Assembly: GCA_916700875.1 (NCBI GenBank)
Contig: CAKAKS010000004.1
Span: 10,560,534 to 10,624,533 of the forward strand
DNA from: Sebastes aleutianus
Taxonomy: Eukaryota; Chordata; Actinopteri; Perciformes; Sebastidae
Length of the DNA stretch: 64,000 nt
Direction of reading: 5' to 3'
Position numbers and translations under genes: made by a program. The notes under the pieces were generated by a model. It had not been told where the DNA came from and did no database searches. It was given only the letters and a program-made list of their open reading frames with translations. Position 1 is the first letter of the stretch. Each line of letters starts with the position of its first letter. This document shows positions 59,501 through 64,000 of the stretch, in pieces.

Positions 59501-61888
59501 TACTGGGTCTGTTTTCCGTAGAAGGCCAAATAAGGCCATGTCATCAGCATACAAAACAAACGTCAAATGTTTCTCATTGATCATAAATTCATTGGTAAAG
59601 AGAGAGAATAGCACAGGGGAAATGTTACAGCCTTGTGGGCAGAACCGTGCTCACTATGAGCACGTCTGACCTGCTCCCCCTTTGTCCCGCTTGCTGCTGG
59701 TGTAGCAGCTTTAATTGATTAACTTGGCAGCTGCTCAGTGTCATTACATTTTCAGCCACATGACGGTTGATTTGGTGTTTGTTTTCCCATGACTGTATGC
59801 CAAGCGGTTCACTGTGCAGAAAAAAAGTTGTTTCTGCTTGTTTTTTCTGATGTGAATCGTATGTTTGTGTTCTGCAGTGCCAGTACTTCAAATATGGCCA
59901 AGCTAGAGGAGATGGAGCGTCTGCTGAGAGAAGCCCAGGCAGAGAAGAGCCGCCTCATCGAACACAAGGTCACTACCAGATAAAAATCATCCTTTTGTTT
60001 TCACTGTGTTTTACAGTTTGTTAATGGTAGAGGTTGTTTGTGTGTTTTCAAACTGTGTAACAATTTCAATTATTCTTCAGGAGCAAGAGATGGAAGTGCG
60101 AAAGCAGGCGCTGGATGAGGAGAGGAAAAGAAGGGAGGACCTGGAGAAAAGGCTACAGGAGGAGACGAGCAGACGCCAGAAACTCATCGACCGGGAGGTG
60201 AAACTGCGAGAAAAACAGAGGGCACAGGTAGGAAAGAAAAACCACCATGGAGCATAAAAGATTTGTGTTCCACTCAACAATGTTCATTTATGATTGGAAA
60301 GTGTTTCTCAACACGTGATTATTCTTTGGTACAGCATGTTTTTAATCACCTATAGACTTAACTCTTGTATGACCCTTATTGCAACCAGGGAAGCGTTATG
60401 AAAAAGTGAGATTCTTCACGCTGAAATTTTTACCCAAAAGCAGAACTCGATGTCCCGTTATTAACCTTTTACTTTTTCGACAAAGCATTCCATCTTGTTT
60501 CTGTAGCGAACTTTTGTATGTTTTATGCATACTTCCCTCTCTTTGTATGGCTTCATCATGTCTGTGTTGACAGTTTTTAGTATAAGCTTCATCCATCATC
60601 TTTAGTTCTCTTGCCTGGACCATCAACTGTTGGCAGCAGAAGAAAGAATCTTTAATCCATCTAACATAATGATATACATCTGCATGATTTGTATGAATTA
60701 TATAAACACAGAAGAAATTATAAATACCTCATTGTCAGTACTTGAAACAATTCCCTCTCCTTTTTCAATGAACCCGTTCACTCTTTTCTCCCTAGTCCCG
60801 GCCACTGACGCGTTACCTTCCGGTGCGAAAGGACGATTTTGACTTGCGGGCTCACATTGAGTCGGCGGGCCACAGCACAGACACATGCTTCCACTTATCC
60901 ATCTCTGAAAAGACCTGCCGCGGCTACTTGATCAAAATGGGAGGCAAAATCAAAACCTGGAAGAAACGCTGGTTCGTCTTCGACCGCAACCGACGCACGC
61001 TCTCCTACTATTCAGGTACTGTTGTAGGGTAGAAGATGCACATGCAAACACAAAAACTACAGACATGTGTACAGAGCATCCACATAGATAGAGGCACACA
61101 CACAGGTATTTTACAGATATATTTAATATTTTGTATTTCCTATATTTTACATGCATTTGAAATATAAATCATTACATATCTACTGATCTACTTACATATG
61201 TGCTGACTTGACTATGACTTGCCCCAAACTGCATGTGATTATCATAAAGTGGGCATGTCTGTAAAGGGGAGTCTCGTGGGTACCCATAGAAGCCATTTTC
61301 ATTCACATATCTTGAGGTCAGAGGTCAAGAGGACCCCTTTGAAAAAAAGCCTGCTATCCTTAAAGTTGCGTAAATGCGTTAAATAAATTAGCGGTGTTAA
61401 CATGTTATTATCGCGTTAACTTTGACAGCTCTAATTTATACACTTCATTTATATGTCACAGTAACTGTTATGTCTTCTACAGACAAGCATGAAGCCAAGC
61501 TGAAAGGAGTCATCTACTTCCAAGCTATTGAAGAAGTGTATTACGACCACTTGAAGAATGCACATAAGGTACGTTTGTATATGTTGCTACAAAATCAATA
61601 CATGCAAATGACTTCTGTCTTGAAAAGTATGATTTGTTATCTTCTAATCTAAAGTAAAAAAAAAAATTCTTTATGTCTCCCTCTCACCATCCTCCCTCTG
61701 TTCTTGTTTCATCCTTCACCATCTCCTCCCTCCTTCATCTCCTTCAGAGCCCGAATCCCTCCCTGACCTTCAGTGTAAAGACTCATGACAGAGTCTACTA
61801 CATGGTTGCTCCCTCTCCTGAGGCCATGAGGATCTGGATGGATGTGATCGTCACGGGCGCCGAGGGTTACACCCAGTTTATGGTGTAG
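17985..61888 (+). CDS. phldb2: phldb2 (LL5-beta): FHA-like, coiled-coil and PH domain cortical scaffold, 25 coding exons
   Basis: LL5-beta binds PIP3 through its C-terminal PH domain and organises cortical platforms with CLASP, ELKS and liprin that capture microtubule ends at basal cell edges, podosomes and the neuromuscular synapse. The model has 25 exons, 4551 coding bases and about 1516 residues: FHA-like region about 31-172, Ser/Pro/Asn-rich disorder about 235-630, coiled coils about 630-1030, linker about 1034-1290, coiled coil about 1290-1368, PH domain about 1407-1513. The segments AASMPSSP, SDTLPRKKTT, NQAFDTMSVDS, SISACSPDN and RPLTRYLPVRK identify PHLDB2 rather than PHLDB1. The start has an in-frame TAG upstream (17958-17960). 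Every exon join was checked for phase. The N-terminal FHA-like exons are the main oddity. Introns 1, 5 and 8 are the largest (8.6, 8.3 and 4.4 kb). Confidence 0.95.
18440..19030. repeat. minisatellite of 41-bp hairpin-forming units
   Basis: The core (about 18750-18950) has five ACTTGGCT landmarks at 18771, 18812, 18853, 18894 and 18935, exactly 41 bp apart. Each unit contains GTATACTTG, an 11-base loop and CAAGTATAC, a perfect 9-bp inverted repeat. Degenerate pieces of the same unit flank the core on both sides from about 18440 to 19030. Confidence 0.9.
20934..21535 (+). mobile_element. 5'-truncated L1-type LINE with 12-bp target-site duplication
   Basis: AAATAAATGAAC occurs perfectly at 20934-20945 and 21524-21535. 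Between them, 20954-21163 is an open frame ending in TGA that reads LILLKWKEKYPRTFRMWF, then TDLIHHLVLEKIRY and IWRPSLIYIEKT, the C-terminus of an L1 ORF2. A T-rich 3' UTR with a G9 run (21435-21443) and an A-rich end follow. Everything upstream of the C-terminus is missing, as is usual for incomplete reverse transcription. Confidence 0.85.
25115..26065. repeat. two inverted copies of a dispersed repeat
   Basis: The segment at about 25115-25200 (ATGGTGGCACTAGAGGAGAG, then TAGGAATCATCCTCTGGGTA) recurs inverted at about 25985-26065 with few differences. A direct copy of GCATGGAGTAGTGTGCAGG occurs at 25272 and 25957. I recognise TAGGAATCATCCTCTGGG as part of a common fish repeat. Confidence 0.75.
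26066..26237 (+). repeat. dispersed SINE-like repeat fragment (copy 1)
   Basis: Contains GGAGTTTGCATGTTCTCCCC, CTTCCTCCCACAGTCCAAAG and ATTGCCCGAAGGTGTGAATG, words I recognise from a very abundant teleost repeat. An opposite-strand copy is at 51029-51232. Confidence 0.6.
26581..26637 (+). CDS. phldb2: phldb2 exon 2
   Basis: Nineteen residues (DSLMMFQPESDQMSPVEPK), phase 0 at both ends, CATACTGCAG acceptor and AAG|GTGAGA donor. It precedes the FHA-like region. Confidence 0.78.
26825..26948 (+). CDS. phldb2: phldb2 exon 3, start of FHA-like domain
   Basis: Encodes PLDLIDTGKGLKVQT and PHLVSLGSGRLSIAITLLPL. This is almost the same as the N-terminal segment remembered for human PHLDB1 (LDLIETGKGLKVQT, HLVSLGSGRLSTAITLLPL). 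Ends in phase 1. Confidence 0.93.
27728..27790. repeat. (CT)n(CA)n microsatellite
   Basis: A CT run followed by more than 20 CA units, in phldb2 intron 3. Confidence 0.95.
28692..28790 (+). CDS. phldb2: phldb2 exon 4, FHA core
   Basis: Encodes VTRIGREDAPIPQDITIQG and AEHCLIF. The IGR, the alternating ITIQG strand and the AEHC turn are the usual FHA landmarks. Its donor, GAAG|GTTGAT, is unusually weak, but phase requires it. Confidence 0.88.
29115..29664. mobile_element. TTAA-type MITE, second family
   Basis: The left end TAAAGGGACAGTGTGTAGGA and the inverted right end TTAAAGGTACAGTGAGTAGT match at most positions. The left TTAA is degenerate (TGTAA). The interior includes GTAACGTAAAAACACGAAAG and AACATGGTGGACTC words that I recognise from a common percomorph repeat. 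It sits in phldb2 intron 4. Confidence 0.7.
30084..30167 (+). CDS. phldb2: phldb2 exon 5, FHA C-terminal strands
   Basis: Encodes GVVTLDPCGHLCSLDGVQV and PTPLTQG, matching the LTLYPCGNACTIDGLPV segment of PHLDB1. Enters in phase 1 and leaves in phase 1 at CAGG|GTAAGA. Confidence 0.92.
33097..33157. repeat. (CT)n(CA)n microsatellite
   Basis: A long CT run with one G interruption, followed by about 11 CA units. Confidence 0.95.
35160..36080. repeat. direct duplication of a hAT-like repeat segment
   Basis: About 310 bp at 35160-35480 (marker GATTTCTTAAGTTTATTAGT at 35201, GAGGACAGCCCTAGATTTTA at 35421) recur at about 35764-36080 (markers at 35788 and 36012), an offset near 590 bp. Both copies carry AGTCGACTAA-type words and end in GGTTGAGGACAGCCCTAG, resembling hAT-like termini. 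The piece in between includes a GGGCGGTAT-type repeat on the minus strand. Confidence 0.8.
36630..36690. repeat. (GT)n microsatellite
   Basis: About 30 GT units with one GA interruption, in phldb2 intron 5. It is one of the two longest dinucleotide runs in the window, with the CT/CA run at 27728-27790. Confidence 0.95.
38458..38577 (+). CDS. phldb2: phldb2 exon 6, end of FHA-like region
   Basis: Encodes YSLCLGKSYFFRFNHPEEA and RMKSMLP. It matches the LRFNHPAEAKWMKSMIP segment of PHLDB1. It follows an 8.3-kb intron. The donor is CACAG|GTACAC, phase 1. Confidence 0.93.
38578..40708. other. phldb2: phldb2 intron 6
   Basis: Pyrimidine-rich at both ends, with short CA/GT runs. No repeat family or exon was recognised. 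Confidence 0.5.
40709..40893 (+). CDS. phldb2: phldb2 exon 7
   Basis: Encodes DYLKFSSDYSHAVVGG, then SASELRDLMDTLQRKKLALE, a short predicted helix. Phase 1 in, phase 0 out, with a weak CAG|GTCTGG donor. Confidence 0.88.
41270..42517 (+). CDS. phldb2: phldb2 exon 8, large disordered exon
   Basis: A 1248-bp exon encoding about 416 residues (235-650) rich in Ser, Pro, Asn and Arg. It includes AASMPSSPRLGRR, TRKYSAGSLS, SRSLPRL, SSSPRVAKKLSL and a double repeat of GLGERR(S/Q)SFGKAG near 42300-42390. It ends in ERLREQEVERL, the start of the first coiled coil. In the family this region carries many phosphosites and partner-binding segments. Confidence 0.96.
43787..43800 (-). promoter_or_regulatory. 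CTCF core motif match
   Basis: On the minus strand, CCACTAGAGGGCAG matches every position of CCASYAGRKGGCRS. It is in convergent orientation to the match at 10158. Confidence 0.45.
44619..45282. mobile_element. TTAA-bounded MITE, third family, CpG-rich
   Basis: The left end TTAAAGGGACTGTTTGTAAC and the inverted right end TTAAACGGACTATTTGTAAC match at 18 of 20 bases, and TTAA is intact at both ends. The 664-bp interior is strikingly CpG-rich (GCGCGCTCGCGAGTGGCCGG near 44680) for an intron. I recognise it as a widespread percomorph repeat. Confidence 0.82.
46440..46810 (+). mobile_element. LINE 3' UTR and tail
   Basis: TGCACGATCCCCTTTGCAGC, then CACTGCGGGACTAATAAAGG and a (TATCT)n tail ending near 46808. 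A tail of short tandem repeats instead of poly-A is typical of L2-like and related LINEs. No ORF remains. Confidence 0.6.
46941..47318 (+). CDS. phldb2: phldb2 exon 9
   Basis: Encodes ERQRLETILSLCSELG, DLQKINQELEKLKLND and an acidic DDDDD run, then SESP-like Ser/Arg-rich sequence ending SPRAQRTNE. The ERQRLETILSLC segment is shared by all LL5 proteins. Phase 0 at both ends. Confidence 0.96.
48423..48584 (+). CDS. phldb2: phldb2 exon 10, coiled coil
   Basis: Encodes RVEEERIQVLNNMEELEQKI and KELDNQMEESAQE, matching the RIVILNNLEELKQKIKDINDQ segment of human PHLDB2. Phase 0 at both ends. Confidence 0.96.
48772..49046. repeat. hAT-like dispersed repeat fragment
   Basis: Contains AACTCAAAGATATTCAGTTT, AAGAAGCTGGAATCAGAGAA and ACCGATTAATTGATTATCAA, ending ATCTTTGCAGCTCTAG. 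I recognise these words from an abundant percomorph hAT-type repeat. It ends about 110 bp before phldb2 exon 11. Confidence 0.65.
49154..49291 (+). CDS. phldb2: phldb2 exon 11, coiled coil
   Basis: Encodes VELERALVEAEQESEVAALQ, then a Glu/Lys-rich helix ending SKQEKEK. The heptad pattern continues from exon 10. Confidence 0.95.
50334..50462 (+). CDS. phldb2: phldb2 exon 12, coiled coil
   Basis: Encodes ACELLQAERGRVERLAQIV and SQLDSCPEATKEPLQEQLAR, matching TQLDNCPESMREQLQQQLKR in PHLDB2. This segment supports PHLDB2 identity because PHLDB1, as remembered, is shorter here. Confidence 0.95.
51029..51232 (-). repeat. dispersed SINE-like repeat fragment (copy 2)
   Basis: The reverse complement of the family at 26066-26237, with TGAGAGGCGGTGTACATCCT and CGCTCACATTCACACCTACG visible on the plus strand. 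It extends further at the outer end than copy 1. Confidence 0.6.
51948..52103 (+). CDS. phldb2: phldb2 exon 13, coiled coil
   Basis: Encodes DCEVLDAESKRFEDLEFQQL and TQQLLREIADYQRSAVSRK. The SKxFEDLEFQQLE motif is a signature of LL5 proteins. Confidence 0.97.
52279..52389 (+). CDS. phldb2: phldb2 exon 14, coiled coil
   Basis: Encodes ERLLTLKKQATQITQQAQRE and STLEAMLQR, matching EKISALKKQANHIVQQAQRE. Phase 0 at both ends. Confidence 0.96.
52520..52594 (+). CDS. phldb2: phldb2 exon 15, coiled-coil end
   Basis: Encodes EKENLTMLERKYADLTGGRG and FTLRE. The ERKYxxLTGG motif ends the central coiled coil in all LL5 proteins. Confidence 0.95.
52706..52846 (+). CDS. phldb2: candidate cassette exon of phldb2
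   Basis: Between exons 15 and 16 lies a 141-bp open segment with a TCTGCTAG acceptor and a GCAGAG|GTACTT donor. It is phase 0 at both ends and adds 47 residues without shifting frame (GSASLADVCQSFSDRYRDTS onward). I did not count it in the main model because I recall no matching segment in mammalian PHLDB2. Confidence 0.45.
53274..53426 (+). CDS. phldb2: phldb2 exon 16
   Basis: Encodes GYVTVSEINELYSQLGG, matching GYISVNEINEPC of PHLDB2, then a Pro/Asp-rich stretch ending TPKPPEDE. Phase 0 at both ends. Confidence 0.92.
53491..53520. repeat. (GT)n microsatellite
   Basis: About 14 GT units in phldb2 intron 16, 80 bp before exon 17. Confidence 0.95.
53600..53818 (+). CDS. phldb2: phldb2 exon 17, Ser/Pro-rich
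   Basis: A 219-bp phase 0-0 exon with a poly-Ser run, an RPRPRPRP repeat, SVHWPENMVSYRDPSPLP, a PPPP run and KKRQNRHRQ. Proline-rich segments of this sort can bind SH3 domains. Since it keeps frame it could be alternatively spliced. Confidence 0.75.
53669..53701 (-). other. G-quadruplex-capable run inside exon 17
   Basis: The plus strand has six runs of at least four C (the last interrupted by T) separated by one or two bases, encoding the RPRPRPRP repeat. The minus strand therefore has matching G-runs that meet the usual G-quadruplex pattern. Confidence 0.7.
54303..54446 (+). CDS. phldb2: phldb2 exon 18
   Basis: Encodes HFRLLEERKRSEREGGSYLS and DTLPRKKTT, then ATLGRSYPTK. It matches HFRSLEERKKQHKEGLYLSD of human PHLDB2 closely, a strong paralogue discriminator. 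Confidence 0.96.
54666..54765 (+). CDS. phldb2: phldb2 exon 19
   Basis: Encodes SHHPLVQSTSCGSILPRIYS and KETESRRLHKG, matching HLPLGQSNSCGSVLP and DSESRRMLRG of PHLDB2. Ends in phase 1. Confidence 0.88.
55983..56054 (+). CDS. phldb2: candidate cassette exon of phldb2
   Basis: A 72-bp open segment with a TTTCACAG acceptor and CCAG|GTACAG donor lies 97 bp before exon 20. It enters and leaves in phase 1, so inclusion adds 24 residues (VAGHCDPELKPSGQTVDPDG onward) in frame. Human PHLDB2 also has extra residues at this point, although they are not clearly similar. It is not counted in the main model. Confidence 0.45.
56152..56302 (+). CDS. phldb2: phldb2 exon 20
   Basis: Encodes TASQTNVYLDAFGYRDNQAF, DTMSVDSTDS and ETSISACSPDNVS, matching TASESNVYLNSF and DTLSLDSSDSMETSISACSP of PHLDB2. 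Ends in phase 2. Confidence 0.96.
56360..56864. mobile_element. MITE with long inverted terminal repeats
   Basis: The left end CCCTGTCTCCTACAAAAATT, then ACTAAACTGC, recurs inverted at the right end (inverted form CCCTGCCTCCTAAAAATTAC, then ACTAAACTGC). The inverted ends can be followed for about 60-80 bp with indels. The interior is non-coding, with GGTTAGGTTAAG-type words. Confidence 0.75.
59270..59660 (-). pseudogene. fossil LINE reverse-transcriptase fragment
   Basis: On the minus strand the frame reads FCPQGCNISPVLFSLFTNEF, then LTFVLYADDMALFGLL, then VAKTKELIICTEQD, and after a stop FLGTVLDSQVSFS. PQGxxxSPxLF and YADD are reverse-transcriptase motifs, and KTKE is the following conserved block. 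The spacing between YADD and KTKE is short, suggesting an internal deletion, and a stop codon interrupts the frame. Confidence 0.8.
59878..59968 (+). CDS. phldb2: phldb2 exon 21, C-terminal coiled coil
   Basis: Encodes ASTSNMAKLEEMERLLREAQ and AEKSRLIEHK, matching STSNIARIEEMERLLKQAHA. A 3.6-kb intron precedes it. Confidence 0.96.
60081..60227 (+). CDS. phldb2: phldb2 exon 22, C-terminal coiled coil
   Basis: Encodes EQEMEVRKQALDEERKRRED, LEKRLQEETSRRQKLIDREV and KLREKQRAQ, a highly charged helix next to the PH domain. Phase 0 at both ends. Confidence 0.97.
60796..61015 (+). CDS. phldb2: phldb2 exon 23, PH domain N-terminal half
   Basis: Encodes SRPLTRYLPVRKDDFDLRAH, then CRGYLIKMGGKIKTWKKRWF and VFDRNRRTLSYYS. 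The first PH strands and the basic K-x-GGKIKTWKKRW loop, expected to bind PIP3, are intact. Ends in phase 1. Confidence 0.98.
61240..61435. repeat. dispersed percomorph repeat fragment
   Basis: AAAGTGGGCATGTCTGTAAA, TCACATATCTTGAGGTCAGA and TTATCGCGTTAACTTTGACA are words I recognise from a very common fish repeat. The middle of the family consensus is missing here. It ends about 50 bp before phldb2 exon 24. Confidence 0.65.
61483..61568 (+). CDS. phldb2: phldb2 exon 24, PH domain
   Basis: Encodes DKHEAKLKGVIYFQAIEEVY and YDHLKNAHK, identical in pattern to both LL5 paralogues. Confidence 0.98.
61748..61888 (+). CDS. phldb2: phldb2 exon 25 and stop
   Basis: Encodes SPNPSLTFSVKTHDRVYYMV, the PH C-terminal helix PEAMRIWMDVIVTGAEGYTQ and FMV, then TAG at 61886-61888. 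Confidence 0.98.
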   Translation, partial: SPNPSLTFSVKTHDRVYYMVAPSPEAMRIWMDVIVTGAEGYTQFMV

Positions 61889-63860
61889 TGAAGGAGCGGG
61901 GATGTGCCAACGGGCTATAAAACTCTTTGTGGCTTTAAAGACTTACGTTTTCTATTCCTTTTTTTTTTTTTATCCTTGGGACTTTTTACGTGTCCGGATG
62001 GATGTTATCGTCATCTATGCTGAAGAATGAACACAGTTTCTGTTGTGTAGAGACAGCAGCCCGTCTCATTTGGGTTTACAATCATATGTGGAGCATTCAT
62101 GTGAAATTGTAGGCAGATAGAAGATAATAATTTGAACATTTTTAGGGGTTCGATCTTAGAGATGAAGTTCAGGAGATCTGAAATGTGCTACGGTGCACCA
62201 CCGTGCCTTGGAGTGAGTTCAGGTGTACCTAACGGTTTTGCTTAAGTGTAAAGGACATAAATGTTAAAAAATATATTTTATATGAGCTTATTACAACACA
62301 TTTTCTTCAGAGAAGAGCAGACTGTGCAGCTCCTTTTCTAGCCATAAGAAGCTATATTACAAAGTTTTTTTAACGTAGAGATACTATTGGAAAAATGGAT
62401 GCGGGGTGAACCAGTTTGAGCTCTATAGCATGTCATTATCAACCACAATACATAACAGTAGTTGTGTTTAGAAACACTAAGTGCCACATAAAGCTTAAAC
62501 AATATTAACATGTCATGGAAGGTCAATTTTGAGATGGGTTTAATCAATTATTACACCATTTCAAGTGTGTTTTAATAATTTTTAGCCCGTTTTCTGTGTA
62601 CCGAATAAATAATGCATATTCATTTAGTAAAAGTAGTTGAGCAAATGTATTTTAATTGTTTTCATCTTCATTTCACGTATCATTACTGTGGCATTCTCAG
62701 GTCTTAACTGTGTGCATGCATCATATTGATCATGTGTGAGTTTATACACACATAAAGAAGTGCCTGTTTTGCGTGCACACTCTATGTGCACTTCTATATA
62801 CTATACGAGCTTCTAATGCAGCTCCAAGGTGCTATTCTTACATGGTGAACGACACTAATAATCCAAGCCACACCACCATCATATCAAAAGAGTGTAATTA
62901 TGCACTCAACGTGGTGATTATCAGTAATTTTATTAATGGATTACTGTGCTGGGTTTACAATAGTGCCACCACAGGCTCAGAAATGAAGCTCTGTTATAAC
63001 ATAGTTAGTGTCAGGCTTGTTATTATCTAATAGAAGTTGTTAGTTAAATAAGCACGAGGAATAAGGACTTTTATTAAGGCACAAAATTATGGTATTTGTA
63101 CATTTTGTTTCTAAGTTGTAGTTAAACTAGTGAGGACATGATCCATTATCAACTCAAAATGTGCCTTTTTTTAATCATATCTTGTGTGACAGTATTTTGA
63201 CATGCATATTATCTATATTTTTAAGAGCTACATGTATCTATATACAATGCCAAACTGTCTGTGGTGAGGAAAACAATGTGGAAGATGGTCCTGAGTGCTT
63301 TTCTGAGTATGTTGTCTTTTAAAGATGTCAGGCAGAAAGAATCTATGGTACACGCACTCACTTAAGAGGCTTTTAGTCATCAAAACTGACTGCTTATTGT
63401 GCTGCTTTGGTCCACTAGCTTTCATTGCATTGCTTTTATTACCACTAATTCAATATTTTATTCCACATTGATCACTAAAGCTGCTTTTTATATTGCATAT
63501 TATGCTCCATACTACATCTGAATGGTTCAGTCCACTGATCAGTGCATTTATCATCTTGCCTCTTGGCTTTTTGTTTATTGACCAAAGTACATGTGTATGT
63601 GGTATAATGTATATGTCGTTTATTTGCTTTGACTTCTCTTTGTTCAGTACAATAAGATCAAAAATTATATATGTTTCTACATGACAAGCTCATGGTTGTT
63701 TTCCCACCAACTAAAGGAACTGTTACAGCGGAAGCTTCCATGAGCTTTTTTTTTTTAATATAATTATTTTTTATGTTGATCCTACTGTATTTATGCCATT
63801 ACCAATGCATGTATCTTAATTTTGTATTTCCATATGAATAATAAATATATTTTACCTTTT
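61889..63860 (+). other. phldb2: phldb2 3' UTR (probable extent)
   Basis: No ORF of note follows the stop. AATAAA signals occur at 62604-62609 and 63840-63845, so a short (about 0.75 kb) and a long (about 1.97 kb) 3' UTR are both possible. A further AATAAA occurs at about 63902. The rest of the window shows nothing else I can name. Confidence 0.6.
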
Positions 63861-64000
63861 ATAATTTTTAAGAAATTAGTTCACTGCCCAGTGTGTCACA
63901 AAATAAATTACAATGCCACTTTTGCAGGGAGGAAACTACAGCTTTGACAACATCAGGTTGCCAACTACAACAAAATAGTAATTAATTACAGGAATGAGAT

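Larger units (their letters stand above)
56303..59877. other. phldb2: phldb2 intron 20
   Basis: A 3.6-kb intron holding a MITE with long inverted ends (56360-56864), a LINE reverse-transcriptase fragment on the minus strand (59270-59660) and short CA/GT runs. No exon was recognised. Confidence 0.6.

Overview
The window is ordinary vertebrate nuclear DNA from a ray-finned fish, most likely a percomorph. Genes are split into short exons with GT/AG introns. The spacers carry long CA/GT microsatellites and repeats typical of percomorph genomes: TTAA-bounded MITEs, hAT-like fragments and decayed LINEs. I found no bacterial features, operons, rRNA, tRNA or CRISPR arrays.

Three protein-coding genes can be read. 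(1) Positions 139-1640, minus strand, hold the first two coding exons of a MAK/CILK1-family ciliary kinase, closest to mak; the rest lies off the left edge. A candidate noncoding exon (1818-1918) and an RFX X-box (3714-3726) lie upstream of it. (2) Positions 6447-11935, plus strand, hold a complete eight-exon plcxd2 (PI-PLC X domain protein, 323 aa). (3) Positions 17985-61888, plus strand, hold phldb2 (LL5-beta), 25 coding exons giving about 1516 aa, with two further in-frame candidate cassette exons and a 3' UTR running to about 63.86 kb. All exon joins were checked by reading phase.

mak and plcxd2 are divergent, with about 4.8 kb between their start codons. plcxd2 and phldb2 are in tandem, the same pairing as PLCXD2-PHLDB2 in human. 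The phldb2 model runs N to C: FHA-like domain (exons 3-6), long Ser/Pro/Asn-rich disordered region (exons 7-8), coiled coils (exons 8-15), Ser/Pro-rich linker (exons 16-20), a last coiled coil (exons 21-22) and the C-terminal PH domain (exons 23-25). The FHA-like exons are notable because, as I recall them, mammalian PHLDB2 proteins lack this domain while PHLDB1 has it.

Non-genic sequence holds three TTAA-bounded MITE-like elements (12782-13417, about 29115-29664, 44619-45282), one MITE with long inverted ends (about 56360-56864), a 5'-truncated L1 with a perfect 12-bp target-site duplication (20934-21535), LINE reverse-transcriptase fragments, a 41-bp minisatellite whose every unit can fold into a hairpin (about 18750-18950), duplicated hAT-like segments (35160-36080), and two perfect CTCF-core matches in convergent orientation (10158 and 43787). 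I did not find a clearly new biological system. The best leads are the FHA-bearing phldb2, its two unlisted cassette exons, the RFX site upstream of mak, and the hairpin minisatellite.
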